A stretch of DNA of 64,000 bases from Nocardiopsis listeri NBRC 13360 (lineage in GTDB: Bacteria; Actinomycetota; Actinomycetes; Streptosporangiales; Streptosporangiaceae), in the NCBI RefSeq assembly GCF_001570765.1, contig NZ_BCSH01000028.1, positions 1-64,000 of the forward strand, read 5' to 3'. Both the position numbers and the translations under genes were made by a program. This document shows positions 7,754-16,325 of the stretch, one piece after another. Below the pieces are notes generated by a model. The model did not search any database. It was not told the DNA's origin and worked only from the letters and a program-made list of their open reading frames with translations. Position 1 is the stretch's first letter, and each line of letters starts with the position of its first letter.

Positions 7754-9043
7754 ATGAGTACACCGCACACGCCCCGGCACGCACACGCACCGCACGCCGT
7801 CGTCGCCGGCGCCGGGATCGCCGGACTGGCCCTGGCCCACCGCCTGGCGCACCACGGTTGGCGGGTCACCGTGGCCGAACGCGCCCCGGGACCCCGTCCG
7901 CAGGGCTACATGATCGACTTCTTCGGTCCCGGCTACGACGCGGCCCGGATCATGGGGGTGCTGCCCCGGATCCGGGAACTGGGTCACGACTTCGACGAGG
8001 CCGTCCTGGTGGACGAACAGGGGCGGCGCCGGGCCTCGCTCGGCTTCCGTCGTTTCGCCCGGGCCATGGGCGGGTCCCTGGTCTCGATCATGCGCCCGGA
8101 CCTGGAACTGGCCCTGCGCGAATCCCTTCCAGAAGGGGTGGAACTCGTCTACGGGGCCGCGCTGACCGGGGTCGAGGAGCACCCCGACGGGGTCCAGGCG
8201 CATCTGTCCGATGGCCGCGTCCTGGACGCCGACCTGCTCGCCGGGGCCGACGGAATCCACTCCACGGTGCGGGGCCTGGTCTTCGGCCCGCAGGAGGAGT
8301 ACCTGCTCCACCTGGGCTTCCACACCGGCGCTTTTGTTTTCGAGGACGCCGAGCTGCACACCCGCCTGCGAGGACGCTTCCTGCTCACCGACAGCCTGGG
8401 CGCCCAGATGGGCTTCTACGGCCTGGCGGGGAACAGGGTGGCGGTCTTCGCCGTGCACCGCACCGAGGACACCACCCTGCCCGACGATCCACGGTGGGCT
8501 CTACGCGAGGCCTGCTCGGGCCTGGGGTGGTTGGTACCACGGGCACTGGAACGGTGTCCGGAGCCCGAACACGTCTACTACGACAACGTGGCCCAGTCGC
8601 GGATGGACACCTGGTCCAAGGGGCGGGTGGTGCTGCTGGGAGACGCGTGCCAGGCGGTGTCGTTGTTGGCCGGACAGGGCGCCTCGATGGGTGTGGGCGG
8701 GGCGTTCGTGCTCGCCGAGGAGCTGGCCCGAGCGGGAACGGTGCGCGAGGGGCTGGAGCGCTACGAGGCGCGGTGGCGTCCGGTGGTGGCCGAACGTCAG
8801 CGCGCGGCCCGCACCGGGACCTCCTGGTTCCTGCCCTCGTCCGCGATGCGACTCCGGTTGCGCCGCCTCGTGCTGGGGTTGGCCGCCCTGCCCGGTGTGG
8901 ACCGCTGGGTGGCCTCGGCGATGTCGGGCAAGCCCAGCCGGGTGGTCGAGGATCTCGCCGCCACGCCCCTGGTCGAACCGGTCGGGGACGTGGGCGCGAG
9001 TGCGAAGGAGGGCCGGAGCGGGTTCGAAGCGCCCCGGCCGTGA
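7754..9043 (+). CDS. FAD-dependent monooxygenase (PHBH family), 429 aa
   Basis: A group A flavin monooxygenase that uses NAD(P)H and O2 to hydroxylate a small organic substrate in the cytoplasm. GAGIAGLALA (about 17-26) is the FAD Rossmann motif, and GDACQ (near 296) followed by 'GQGASMGVGGAFVLAEEL' is the second FAD motif. The middle holds the 'ADGIHSTVR' segment. The ATG at 7754 has GGAGGAG directly upstream, so I reject the much longer upstream frame that overlaps tetR. Co-transcription with tetR suggests inducible detoxification, such as tetracycline- or rifampicin-type drug oxidation, or modification of an aromatic metabolite. The substrate cannot be decided. Confidence 0.9.
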   Translation: MSTPHTPRHAHAPHAVVAGAGIAGLALAHRLAHHGWRVTVAERAPGPRPQGYMIDFFGPGYDAARIMGVLPRIRELGHDFDEAVLVDEQGRRRASLGFRRFARAMGGSLVSIMRPDLELALRESLPEGVELVYGAALTGVEEHPDGVQAHLSDGRVLDADLLAGADGIHSTVRGLVFGPQEEYLLHLGFHTGAFVFEDAELHTRLRGRFLLTDSLGAQMGFYGLAGNRVAVFAVHRTEDTTLPDDPRWALREACSGLGWLVPRALERCPEPEHVYYDNVAQSRMDTWSKGRVVLLGDACQAVSLLAGQGASMGVGGAFVLAEELARAGTVREGLERYEARWRPVVAERQRAARTGTSWFLPSSAMRLRLRRLVLGLAALPGVDRWVASAMSGKPSRVVEDLAATPLVEPVGDVGASAKEGRSGFEAPRP

Positions 9044-9053
9044 AGCCGTGGAC

Positions 9054-9389
9054 TCAGGTGTCGCAGTTGCGGCAGCGGCGTGTGGCCACCCGCTTGGTGT
9101 TGCCCTTCGTGGCCTGGGCGGGAGCGCTCTCGCCCAGGCGGCGCCACAGGAGCGGGTCGGGATCGTTGATCCAGCCCCACATCGGCGCTTCGATCTCGGA
9201 TTCGGACTGATGCCCGCACCCTGGGCGGTGGGCGATGCCTCTCGGTGAGATGAGGATGGCGCCGCGAGGGAAACGGGCCTCCTTCGAGGTGGTCCCGGGC
9301 TCCTGCCCGGATCGGCCGCGGGCCTCGCTCACGAGTGAGCACGCGCAGCCGCCCCCGATGGGGAGTTCGCAGAAATCACAGCGTTCCAT
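9054..9389 (-). CDS. Small cysteine-rich putative zinc-binding protein, 111 aa
   Basis: The product begins MERCDFCELPIGGGCACS and ends 'RRCRNCDT', so two C-x2-C pairs frame a short soluble domain, as in zinc ribbons. The ATG at 9389 gives the N-terminus that starts at the first CxxC; the longer frame to 9632 has no support and overlaps the neighbouring tetR. The function is unknown. It sits tail-to-tail with the monooxygenase gene. Confidence 0.55.
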   Translation of the reverse strand: MERCDFCELPIGGGCACSLVSEARGRSGQEPGTTSKEARFPRGAILISPRGIAHRPGCGHQSESEIEAPMWGWINDPDPLLWRRLGESAPAQATKGNTKRVATRRCRNCDT

Positions 9390-9534
9390 GGCTCGATCAT
9401 GCCCTGTTCCCGTGACGAATGGGCCCCGCGCCGCCTCCCCAGGCCCGTTCATTGAGCGGAAGGTGGCAAGTATCTCCTCTTCAGAGGCGGTCCTGGCACC
9501 CATCCCGCGGTTCTCCATCGCGGGGCCGGCCACT

Positions 9535-10119
9535 TCAGTCGGCGGGACGCGGCTCCTCCGGGGTCGCGCAGGCACGCGCACAGGCGTCGATCGGCTGCTG
9601 GATGAGAGGCCCGTACAGGTCCAGCACCGCATCGCGGGAGACCTCGTCGGTGGGGAACAGCCCCAGGAGTCGGACCCCCTCGGCCAGACCGATCACCTGG
9701 CAGGCGACGGCGCTCGCGTGGCGGCGGTCGGGGGTGGTGTCCCCGATCAGGTCACCGAAGCGGGTCAGGAGCCGCTCCCGTACCTCCTCGCGGGTGCGGT
9801 CGGGGTCGGGTGACTCGCGCACGTGAGAGACGGCCACCAGCAGGGGGTCGCGCACGTCGTGTTCGCGCCGGGTGAGGATCTTCTGCACCAGCGCGCGCCC
9901 GAGTTCGGAGCGGGGCAGGTCGAGTTCGGCCAGCGGGATCTCGTTGGGCCCCAGCTCGTTGAACAGCTCGGCCTTGCTCCGGTAGTGCTTCATCACCAAG
10001 GAGGGTGAGACCCCCGCGGCGGTGGCGATGTCGCGGATGCTCACCTTCTGGTAGCCGTGTTCGGAGAAAAGGGCTCGCGCACTGTCGAGGATGGTGCTCC
10101 GACTGTCGTTTCTGCTCAC
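9535..10119 (-). CDS. TetR family regulator of the adjacent MFS exporter, 194 aa
   Basis: The N-terminal helix-turn-helix is clear (residues 8-55: ILDSARALFSEHGYQ, then 'VSIRDIATAAGVSPSLVMKHYRSK'), followed by a helical ligand-binding region. The start is GTG at 10119, overlapping the MFS stop as GTGA, so it is the second gene of an MFS-tetR operon. The promoter of that operon carries two copies of GTGAAC-N4-GTTCAC, which are likely this repressor's operators (inference). Confidence 0.92.
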   Translation of the reverse strand: MSRNDSRSTILDSARALFSEHGYQKVSIRDIATAAGVSPSLVMKHYRSKAELFNELGPNEIPLAELDLPRSELGRALVQKILTRREHDVRDPLLVAVSHVRESPDPDRTREEVRERLLTRFGDLIGDTTPDRRHASAVACQVIGLAEGVRLLGLFPTDEVSRDAVLDLYGPLIQQPIDACARACATPEEPRPAD

Positions 10120-11582
10120 GGTTCCACCTTCTCCTGGACCTCCTTGACAACCTCGCGTACCGGTGCGGGCCCGGTGATCACATCATCGCCCTTCTCGTCG
10201 CGCTCGCGAGCCGGGATGATGGCCCCGAACAGCACACTGGCCACGCACACCGCCAGGCCGAGCCCGTTGGCGGTGAACATGGCCTGGGCGGAGGGGAACA
10301 CCGCGCCGTTCACGGTCACGGTCAGCGAGGCGAAGACCAACGCCACCACGGCGCTGCCGCTGGAGGTGCCCATGGAGCGGACCAGGGCGTTGACGCCGTT
10401 GGCCGAGGCGGTCTCGTTGCGGGGGGAGGACGCCATGACCAACGCCGGCATGGCCGCGAAGGCGATGGCGCTGCCGACGCTGACGAGCATGTTGCCCATC
10501 ATGATCTCCCACACGGCGTCGTTGTTGAACATCCGCCACAGGTAGGTCACGCCCATCACCACGCCGCCGGTCAGCAGTACGGTCTTTCCGCCCCAGCGGT
10601 TGAGCATGCGGGCGGAGATCGGTGAGAAGACGAGCATCATCAGGCCGCCCGGCACCATCGCCAGTCCGGCGACGGCCACGGGCAGGGCCATTCCGTACCC
10701 GGTGTCGGCGGGGACCTGGAGTTCCTGGGTGGTGACCAGGCTGTTCAGGAACATCGCGAAGCCGACGAAGTACGAGGAGATGTTGGTGAACAGGACGGGT
10801 CGCCGGAAGGCGGTGCGCAGGTTCACCATGGGTTCGCGCATGCGCAGCTGGAGGGGGACCCAGATCGCCAGGCAGACGAGCGAGAGCACGGTCAGACCGA
10901 TGACCTCGCCGCTGGTCCAGCCCCACGTCGCGCCCTTGGACAGGGGGAGCAGGAGGCCGACGAGGACGATGGTGAGCAGCAGCGCGCCGACGACGTCGAA
11001 GCGTCCGGGGGAACGCTCGGTGGACTCGTCGAGGGTCAGTGGGATGGCGATGAGGAAGACCGTGCCGACCAGCGCGGTGGCCCAGAACAGCGAGGTCCAT
11101 CCGAACGCGCCGTAGAGCACACCGGACAGCGGTAGTCCCAGGGCTCCGCCGATGCCGAGGGTGGCGCTCATCAGGGCGATGCCCCCGGCGAGCTTCTCCC
11201 GGGGCAGCTGGTCGCGCATGATGCTCATGCCCACGGGGATGAGGGAGGCGCCGAACCCCTGCATGGCCCGGCCGACGAGCATCGCGGGGAAGTTCCCGCC
11301 GAGCGCCGCGATGAGCGAGCCGACGGTCATGACCCCCAGGGAGACCAGCAGCATTCTGCGCTTGCCGTACATGTCGGCCATGCGGGAGACGATCGGGGTG
11401 GCCACGGCCCCGGTGAGCAGGGTCGCGGTGACCAGCCATGACGCGTCGTCGGCGGATACGTCGAGGATCTCGGGCAGGTCGGGCAGCAGCGGGATGACGA
11501 GTGTCTGCTGCAGCGAGACGATCATGCCGCAGAAGGTGAGGATCCCCATGGTGGCCCATGAGGGCACACGCAGGACGGCCAT
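10116..11582 (-). CDS. MFS drug-type efflux transporter, 488 aa
   Basis: This is a major facilitator with 12-14 predicted membrane helices, close in style to the DHA2 (EmrB/QacA-like) exporters: 'ASWLVTATLLTGAVATPIVSRMADMYGKRRML' is the loop 2-3 signature, and 'GFGASLIPVGMSIMRDQLPREK' is the C-motif region. It would export a drug or metabolite using the proton gradient. The ATG at 11582 is preceded by GGAG and the product begins MAVLRVPSW; the upstream extension to 11690 is unlikely because it runs through the operators. It is translationally coupled to the TetR gene. Confidence 0.9.
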   Translation of the reverse strand: MAVLRVPSWATMGILTFCGMIVSLQQTLVIPLLPDLPEILDVSADDASWLVTATLLTGAVATPIVSRMADMYGKRRMLLVSLGVMTVGSLIAALGGNFPAMLVGRAMQGFGASLIPVGMSIMRDQLPREKLAGGIALMSATLGIGGALGLPLSGVLYGAFGWTSLFWATALVGTVFLIAIPLTLDESTERSPGRFDVVGALLLTIVLVGLLLPLSKGATWGWTSGEVIGLTVLSLVCLAIWVPLQLRMREPMVNLRTAFRRPVLFTNISSYFVGFAMFLNSLVTTQELQVPADTGYGMALPVAVAGLAMVPGGLMMLVFSPISARMLNRWGGKTVLLTGGVVMGVTYLWRMFNNDAVWEIMMGNMLVSVGSAIAFAAMPALVMASSPRNETASANGVNALVRSMGTSSGSAVVALVFASLTVTVNGAVFPSAQAMFTANGLGLAVCVASVLFGAIIPARERDEKGDDVITGPAPVREVVKEVQEKVEP

Positions 11583-11646
11583 ACTCGGAGCTCCAAAGCG
11601 GTGAAGGGGTGCGGCGGGCGAGTGGAGGGCGGACGCACGAAAAAAA

Positions 11647-11690
11647 GGGGGTGAACGATTGTTCACCCCCTTGAGTGAACACCCGTTCAC
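11647..11690. promoter_or_regulatory. Twin palindromic operators (GTGAAC-N4-GTTCAC) before the MFS-tetR operon
   Basis: Two identical-geometry inverted repeats occur at 11651-11666 (GTGAAC GATT GTTCAC, extended by flanking G4/C4) and 11675-11690 (GTGAAC ACCC GTTCAC). Their centres are 24 bp apart. They lie 69 bp and more upstream of the exporter start, where the promoter should be. This is the expected layout for cooperative TetR dimer binding. Confidence 0.75.
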
Positions 11691-11760
11691 CCCCGTGGGT
11701 CAAACGACTCGCGCCCACTGGGACCAAGGTCACCGCCAAGGTCACCGTCCCCGTGCGGGC

Positions 11761-12675
11761 TCAGAACAGGGGTCGAAGGTGCGTGTGCGCCCAGGCCGCG
11801 AGCGTGGTCGGGGTCGTGGTGAGCACGTCGCGTTCCTGTTCGGGCACGAAGTCCTGGCGCAGTCCGGCCGCCATACCGACGACACCCTCGACCTGCCCGG
11901 CGCTCATGCCGACGGAGCGCAGCCCCACGCGTACGTCGTCGTCGGAGACCCGCTCGGCGCGTACCTGGCGCCCCAGGACCCGGCCGAGGATCCGTGCCAC
12001 CCGCGAGAAACTCAGGTCCTCGGGGCCGTGTACCGCCTGCACCCCGCGTCCCGCCCCGCCGCCCGGCCGGTCACCGGGCCGGGCACCCGCCAGGAGCCTG
12101 GCCGCCGCGACGTCACCGATGTCACGGGGATCGACCCAGGGCATCGCGAAGTCGAGCGGCCACGGGGTGGGCAGGACACCCTCGCGCAGGGAGTCCGATT
12201 CCATGAGCAGGTTCGTGAAGAAGTAGCCGCAGCGCAGGTGCAGCACGTCGGCCCCGGTGGCGTCCAATGCCTGCTCGGTCCGGGCCAGTCCGTCGATCTC
12301 ACCGGCCCCGTGCCGTTTCTCCGCGCCCACGCTGCTGAGGAACACGATGTACCCGATGCCGTTCTCCCCGACCGCGCGCGCCGCGTTGGCTCCCATGCGA
12401 GCGTGGCCGACGATCGGGTCGTCGTCGGGGGTGGGCGGGTCCACCCAGAAGAGGCGGTCCGCGCCCCGGGTCGCGCGCAGGACGGCGTCGGCGTCGCCCT
12501 GGTCCCCTCGTACCGTGTCCACCCGTTCTCGGGTGGCCGCGTCGAGCCGGTCGGGGTCGCGCAGCAGCAGGGTGGGACGGACCCCTGCCTGCAACAACAA
12601 TCGGACGACCCGTGAGCCGACCTTGCCGGTGGGCGTGGTGACGACGATCTTTCCGTGTGCGTGTTCGTGTGCCAT
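11761..12675 (-). CDS. NmrA-like NAD(P)-binding protein, 304 aa
   Basis: An atypical SDR of the NmrA/YtfG type. The N-terminus 'KIVVTTPTGKVGSRVVRLLLQAG' (residues 9-31) is the nucleotide-binding fold, with the glycine motif in the T-P-T-G-K-V-G form. 'FLSSVGAEKRHG' replaces the classical YxxxK region. Such proteins are NAD(P)H quinone reductases or redox sensors. It is cytoplasmic and has normal length. It is transcribed in the same direction as, and upstream of, the MFS operon, but the operators between them suggest separate promoters. Confidence 0.85.
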   Translation of the reverse strand: MAHEHAHGKIVVTTPTGKVGSRVVRLLLQAGVRPTLLLRDPDRLDAATRERVDTVRGDQGDADAVLRATRGADRLFWVDPPTPDDDPIVGHARMGANAARAVGENGIGYIVFLSSVGAEKRHGAGEIDGLARTEQALDATGADVLHLRCGYFFTNLLMESDSLREGVLPTPWPLDFAMPWVDPRDIGDVAAARLLAGARPGDRPGGGAGRGVQAVHGPEDLSFSRVARILGRVLGRQVRAERVSDDDVRVGLRSVGMSAGQVEGVVGMAAGLRQDFVPEQERDVLTTTPTTLAAWAHTHLRPLF

Positions 12676-12766
12676 GGCCGGACGCTACAAGCGATGGAGG
12701 TCGACTTCCGGCCGCCACTCGGCACCGAATCCGTCCGCCACTCGGGGCCGAGGGACGGTGGGAATC

Positions 12767-12796
12767 GGGGCGGGAAGGCACGGCGCTTCCCGCCCC
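12767..12796 (-). terminator. Hairpin terminator after the 500-aa gene
   Basis: GGGGCGGGAAG (12767-12777) pairs with CTTCCCGCCCC (12786-12796). The hairpin is 11 bp past the stop of the minus-strand gene at 12807. Confidence 0.6.
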
Positions 12797-12806
12797 GCAC
12801 GTCGGT

Positions 12807-14309
12807 TCAGGCCCGGCTGCGGGCCTTGTAGGCCGCGCGGCGGGCCGCCTTGGCGACCTTGCGGTCCGGGTGGAGTCGGCCCACCGCGTCCAGCACCGAC
12901 AGCGTCTGGGGGTGGTCGCCCCGCCACACCTCGCCGGAGCTTTGGAACAGCAGCCGCGTGAAGGGCAGACCCTCGCCGGCGTCCTCGCTCCTCAACGCGC
13001 CGGCCAGGGCGGACTCTCCCGTGTGCAACAGGCCCGCCGCGGAGTCGATCGTGAACCAGAGCCCGTGCGAACCGATCACCTCCTCGACCTCCTCCGGTGG
13101 AAGGTCCGGGGCGCCGATCAGGGTGCTCGCCGCGAGGCCGGCCACGGCGGGACGATCGGAGGCGAGCAGTACGCGTACCGGGGGCAGGGCGGGGCCGCCG
13201 AGTGCACGCAGCACCTCGGAGGCGATGATGCGACGCACAGCCCCGTCCCCCGTGGGCTCGGCGCACGCCTCGGCGATCTCCGTCACCGCCTCCTGCGCAG
13301 TGCGAAGGGCGGCCCACGCCTTGATCTCCGCCACCCGAACCTCGCGGGGGAGCCGACGCAGCGCGTCCAGGAGTTCGACGGCCCCGGCCCGGGCCAGGCC
13401 GCCGAGCAGCGGCGCATCGACCCCTTCGGCCAGGAACATCCGCCGTACCCCGTACCGGCCGAGCGGGGTGAGCACGGCCGCGCAGACGATCTCCGAGTCC
13501 CGAGGGCCCGAAACCGACTCGTCCAGGGTCAGGGAGTAGATGGGGAGCAACCCCCTTTCCGGCGCGAACTCCGCTCGCGCTTCCCCGCCGGTGTGGTCGA
13601 CCAGCCGGATACCACCGTTGGAGCCGATCCCGAGCGCGGTCTGGTACAGGGTCATGTGCGCCATCCGACGCGAATGGTCGATGAGTTCCGGGGACGCGCC
13701 GCTCAACTGGGCACCGGGTCGGGCCAGCTCCTCGATGATGGTCGAGGCCAAGGTCGACAGGGAGACCTCCGTGTCGTCGGGCTCCGCGTACAGGTCGTCC
13801 AACAGGTCCCGGATCAGACCCGAACCGAACCGGCCGACGTCGAACAGGTCCTCCGGGTCCGGGTCGCCGGTGATGGCCCGCTCGAACAGGGCGACCCACA
13901 GGTCCAGGGTTCGCCGGGGGGACGTCCCGTCCCGGACCTCGGGGCAGGCCCGGGCCCGCCCCGAGTCGACCTCGATCAGGCCCAGCGCCACCGCGGTGCG
14001 CCACAGCGCCAGGAACTCGGGCAGCTCCCGGGCGGCGCGCAGCCGCTTCAATTTCTCCGCGCGCTCGGCGGCCTGTTCCTTCGTGGCACCGGGCCACAGG
14101 TCCAGGTCGCTCACCAGCGCCCGGATGTCGTCCGGGCGGGGCACGCCCGTCCCCGTCAACTTGCGTTCGGCGGTGAACCAGTCGGCCAGCGCCAGCAGTT
14201 CGCGCAGTGGCCAGGTGTCCCGTGCGGCGAGCGCCAGTTCCTCCTCCGACGGTAGGGTCACCGGCCGTACCCGTGCCCGTTCCGTCGGCTCAGTGGTCTC
14301 CTGACGCAC
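12807..14309 (-). CDS. Unrecognised helical protein, 500 aa
   Basis: I do not recognise a named family. The protein is soluble and mostly helical. The first 160 residues resemble a 'LADWFTAERKLTGTGVPR ... LWRTAVALGLIEVD' module seen in actinobacterial hypotheticals. The C-terminal 150 residues look like HEAT/ARM-type helical repeats ('SVLDAVGRLHPDRKVAKAARRAAYKARSR'). GTG at 14309 has GGGGAG 8 nt upstream; TTG at 14312 is also possible. It is monocistronic, closed by the hairpin at 12767-12796, and lies downstream of the formamidase locus. Confidence 0.75.
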   Translation of the reverse strand: MRQETTEPTERARVRPVTLPSEEELALAARDTWPLRELLALADWFTAERKLTGTGVPRPDDIRALVSDLDLWPGATKEQAAERAEKLKRLRAARELPEFLALWRTAVALGLIEVDSGRARACPEVRDGTSPRRTLDLWVALFERAITGDPDPEDLFDVGRFGSGLIRDLLDDLYAEPDDTEVSLSTLASTIIEELARPGAQLSGASPELIDHSRRMAHMTLYQTALGIGSNGGIRLVDHTGGEARAEFAPERGLLPIYSLTLDESVSGPRDSEIVCAAVLTPLGRYGVRRMFLAEGVDAPLLGGLARAGAVELLDALRRLPREVRVAEIKAWAALRTAQEAVTEIAEACAEPTGDGAVRRIIASEVLRALGGPALPPVRVLLASDRPAVAGLAASTLIGAPDLPPEEVEEVIGSHGLWFTIDSAAGLLHTGESALAGALRSEDAGEGLPFTRLLFQSSGEVWRGDHPQTLSVLDAVGRLHPDRKVAKAARRAAYKARSRA

Positions 14310-14457
14310 CAATGTAACTCCCCGTTGTCGAATCCTTACTTTCGGTGTCCATTTCTATCGGTCGGAGCACCGCCATGTGGGGCTTTCCGAACACAGGGGC
14401 GCGTCGTTCGGCCGCGACACACCTGATCGAGCCCGGGGCGAGGCCGGTGAACGACCG

Positions 14458-14535
14458 CGTGTGTTCCGGGTGGCGCCCCGGCGACCTGACAGGCGCCACC
14501 CACCCGTCCGCGACGAGGATCCGCTACGCGCCGAA
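14458..14535. repeat. Direct repeat copy A (terminator hairpin plus gene-end remnant)
   Basis: These 78 bp match 16252-16325 almost base for base at both ends (CGTGTGTTCCGGGTGGCGCC ... GAGGATCCGCTACGCGCCGAA). The inner hairpin GGGTGGCGCC / GGCGCCACCC acts as a terminator for fmdA on the minus strand. The right end, read on the minus strand, is TTCGGCGCGTAG (Phe-Gly-Ala-stop), identical to the last codons of the DUF4185 gene at 16314, although no such gene ends here. Confidence 0.85.
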
Positions 14536-14540
14536 GGGGC

Positions 14541-15797
14541 TCATGTCCCCGCGGCCCTCGGTGCGCCGATCCCCGGGTCGATCCGCACGGGCCCCGACTT
14601 GGCGGGCCGCACGTCGAAGTCGAAGATCGCGGTCGGAAGGTAGACCGTGGCGCACGCGTTCGGGATGTCCACCACGCTGGAGAAACGCCCCTCGATGGGT
14701 GCCGCGCCCAGGAGCAGGTAGGCCTGCTCGGGGCTGTAGCCGAACCTGGTCAGGTAGTCGATGGCGTTCAGGCAGGCGCGCTGGTAGGCGAGCTGGGAGT
14801 CCAGGTAACGCTGTTGGCCGTCCTCGGTGACCGAGATCCCGGAGAAGGCCAGCCATTCGGAGTACTGGGGCGGCGTCTTGCCGGGCATGAAGACGGCGTT
14901 CCCACCCACCCCGTACGTCTCCATGCCGCCCTTGATCAGGTCCAGGTGCAGGTCGATGTACCCGCTCATCTCGATGCCACCGCAGAAGGTGATCTCACCG
15001 TCGCCCTGGGAGAAGTGCAGGTCGCCGACGGAGAAGTTCGCCCCGGAGACGAAGACCGGGTAGAACACGCGTGTACCCCGGGTGAGGTTCTTGATGTCCT
15101 GGTTTCCGCCGTTCTCCCGGGGCGGGGCCGTCCTGGCCGCCTCCGCGGCCACCCGGTCGAACTCCGAGCCGCTCAGGCTCCCCAGGACCGCGTCCCGTGG
15201 TTCGGGCGGCAGCGCCAGGGGCGGCAGCCGGTCGGGGTCGGTCGCGATCAGATCGCCCTCCCTGCGGTTCCAGCGCGCGAGCATGTCCGGGGAAGGGGCG
15301 GTGGCCATCAACCCAGGGTGGGTGATGCCGGTGAACGACACCCCCGGGACGTGCCTGGAGGTGGCCACCTCGCCGTGGAAGTCCCACACCGCCTTGTAGG
15401 CGTCCGGGAAGCGGTCGACCAGGAACGATCCGCCGTTGCTCTTGGCGAAGATACCCGTGTAACCCCACCCCTGGCCGGCCAGCGGTCCGGAGTCCTCCTG
15501 CGGTAGCGGTCCCACGTCCAAGACGTCGACGATCAGCAGGTCGCCCGGTTCGGCGCCCTCGACCCCCACCGGACCGGACAGGGCGTGCACCTTGGACATC
15601 GGGGCGTCGCGGATGTCCTCGGCGGAGTCGTCGTTCTTGATCGCGCCGTCGAACCACTCGCGACAGTGCATGCGAAACGTCGACCCGGGGCGCACCCGAA
15701 CGGCGGGCGGGATGTCGGGGTGGTACCTGTTGTGGCCGATGACCCGTTGGTCGGTGAACGGCTTGGACGAGTCGAGCGGAAACAGGAGTTCGGGCAT
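14541..15797 (-). CDS. fmdA: Formamidase / acetamidase FmdA, 418 aa
   Basis: This is an acetamidase/formamidase family enzyme (formamidase type) that hydrolyses formamide to formate and ammonia in the cytoplasm, usually under nitrogen limitation. The family length (about 410 aa) and motifs are present: 'VRPGSTFRMHCREWFDGAI', 'GDLLIVDVLDVG', 'GITHPGLMATAPS', 'VGDLHFSQGDGEITFCGGIEMSG' and 'AYLLLGAAPIEGRFSSVVDIPNACATVYLP'. ATG at 15797 is correct for the family. fmdB lies 27 bp upstream in the same direction, so the two form an operon. The operon is bounded by two direct repeats, a sign of insertion. Confidence 0.95.
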   Translation of the reverse strand: MPELLFPLDSSKPFTDQRVIGHNRYHPDIPPAVRVRPGSTFRMHCREWFDGAIKNDDSAEDIRDAPMSKVHALSGPVGVEGAEPGDLLIVDVLDVGPLPQEDSGPLAGQGWGYTGIFAKSNGGSFLVDRFPDAYKAVWDFHGEVATSRHVPGVSFTGITHPGLMATAPSPDMLARWNRREGDLIATDPDRLPPLALPPEPRDAVLGSLSGSEFDRVAAEAARTAPPRENGGNQDIKNLTRGTRVFYPVFVSGANFSVGDLHFSQGDGEITFCGGIEMSGYIDLHLDLIKGGMETYGVGGNAVFMPGKTPPQYSEWLAFSGISVTEDGQQRYLDSQLAYQRACLNAIDYLTRFGYSPEQAYLLLGAAPIEGRFSSVVDIPNACATVYLPTAIFDFDVRPAKSGPVRIDPGIGAPRAAGT

Positions 15798-15824
15798 GGT
15801 CGAGTCCCTTCCAGGCGGACGACC

Positions 15825-16112
15825 TCAGGGCTTGGGAAGTCGTCGGTGTGCCGGATCGTTCGTGAAGCGCGCTCCGGGCCGCCCTGCCCGGGGTGGTGGC
15901 GACCGCACCACGTCCGGGGCGTCCGCGCTGCGTTCGGCGCGTTCGTAGGTGCTCCTCACGGCTCCGCGGGAGCGGTTGAGCATCGGCGCGCCGAACACCC
16001 GACGTGCCGGCCGGTGACAGGTGGGACAGGGCAGGGTCGAGGGCGCGGTTCCCATCGCCGCCTCGATGTCGATGCCGCCGTGTTCCCCGCACTCGAACCG
16101 GTACTCGGCCAA
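15825..16112 (-). CDS. fmdB: FmdB-family zinc-ribbon protein, 95 aa
   Basis: The N-terminus (AEYRFECGEHGGIDIEAAM, then LPCPTCHRPARRVF) fits the FmdB regulatory zinc ribbon: C8, then C-x2-C near residues 29-32, with His replacing one ligand position. The tail is Arg/Pro-rich and unstructured. The start is TTG at 16112 with AGGAGG 5 nt upstream. FmdB-type proteins accompany formamidase genes and are thought to regulate them or help maturation. It is the first gene of the fmdB-fmdA operon. Confidence 0.85.
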   Translation of the reverse strand: MAEYRFECGEHGGIDIEAAMGTAPSTLPCPTCHRPARRVFGAPMLNRSRGAVRSTYERAERSADAPDVVRSPPPRAGRPGARFTNDPAHRRLPKP

Positions 16113-16251
16113 GACGACCTCCTCGTCGGCGAATGTTCCGAAGATCCCGCTGATCGCGCGGCATGACCCACCCCGACGCGGTCGGGGTTGAGCGTGATGA
16201 TGTTATTGCGGAGTGTAATCAAGGGTCGCCGACGTGGCCGGCAAGCGATGG

Positions 16252-16325
16252 CGTGTGTTCCGGGTGGCGCCTCGGGGACCCGCGAGGCGCCACCCCTTCG
16301 CGAGGAGGATCCGCTACGCGCCGAA
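16252..16325. repeat. Direct repeat copy B (terminator hairpin overlapping the DUF4185 gene end)
   Basis: This copy is the partner of 14458-14535 in the same orientation, with 3-4 fewer bases after the hairpin. GGGTGGCGCC (16262-16271) pairs with GGCGCCACCC (16285-16294) and should terminate the minus-strand DUF4185 gene, whose stop codon (CTA at 16314-16316) lies inside the repeat. The fmdB-fmdA operon lies exactly between copies A and B. Confidence 0.85.

Noticed and set aside
12657-14255. 532-aa plus-strand open frame
   Set aside because: It is antisense to the 500-aa gene, rich in Arg/Gln/Gly/Pro, and lacks a domain or ribosome site.
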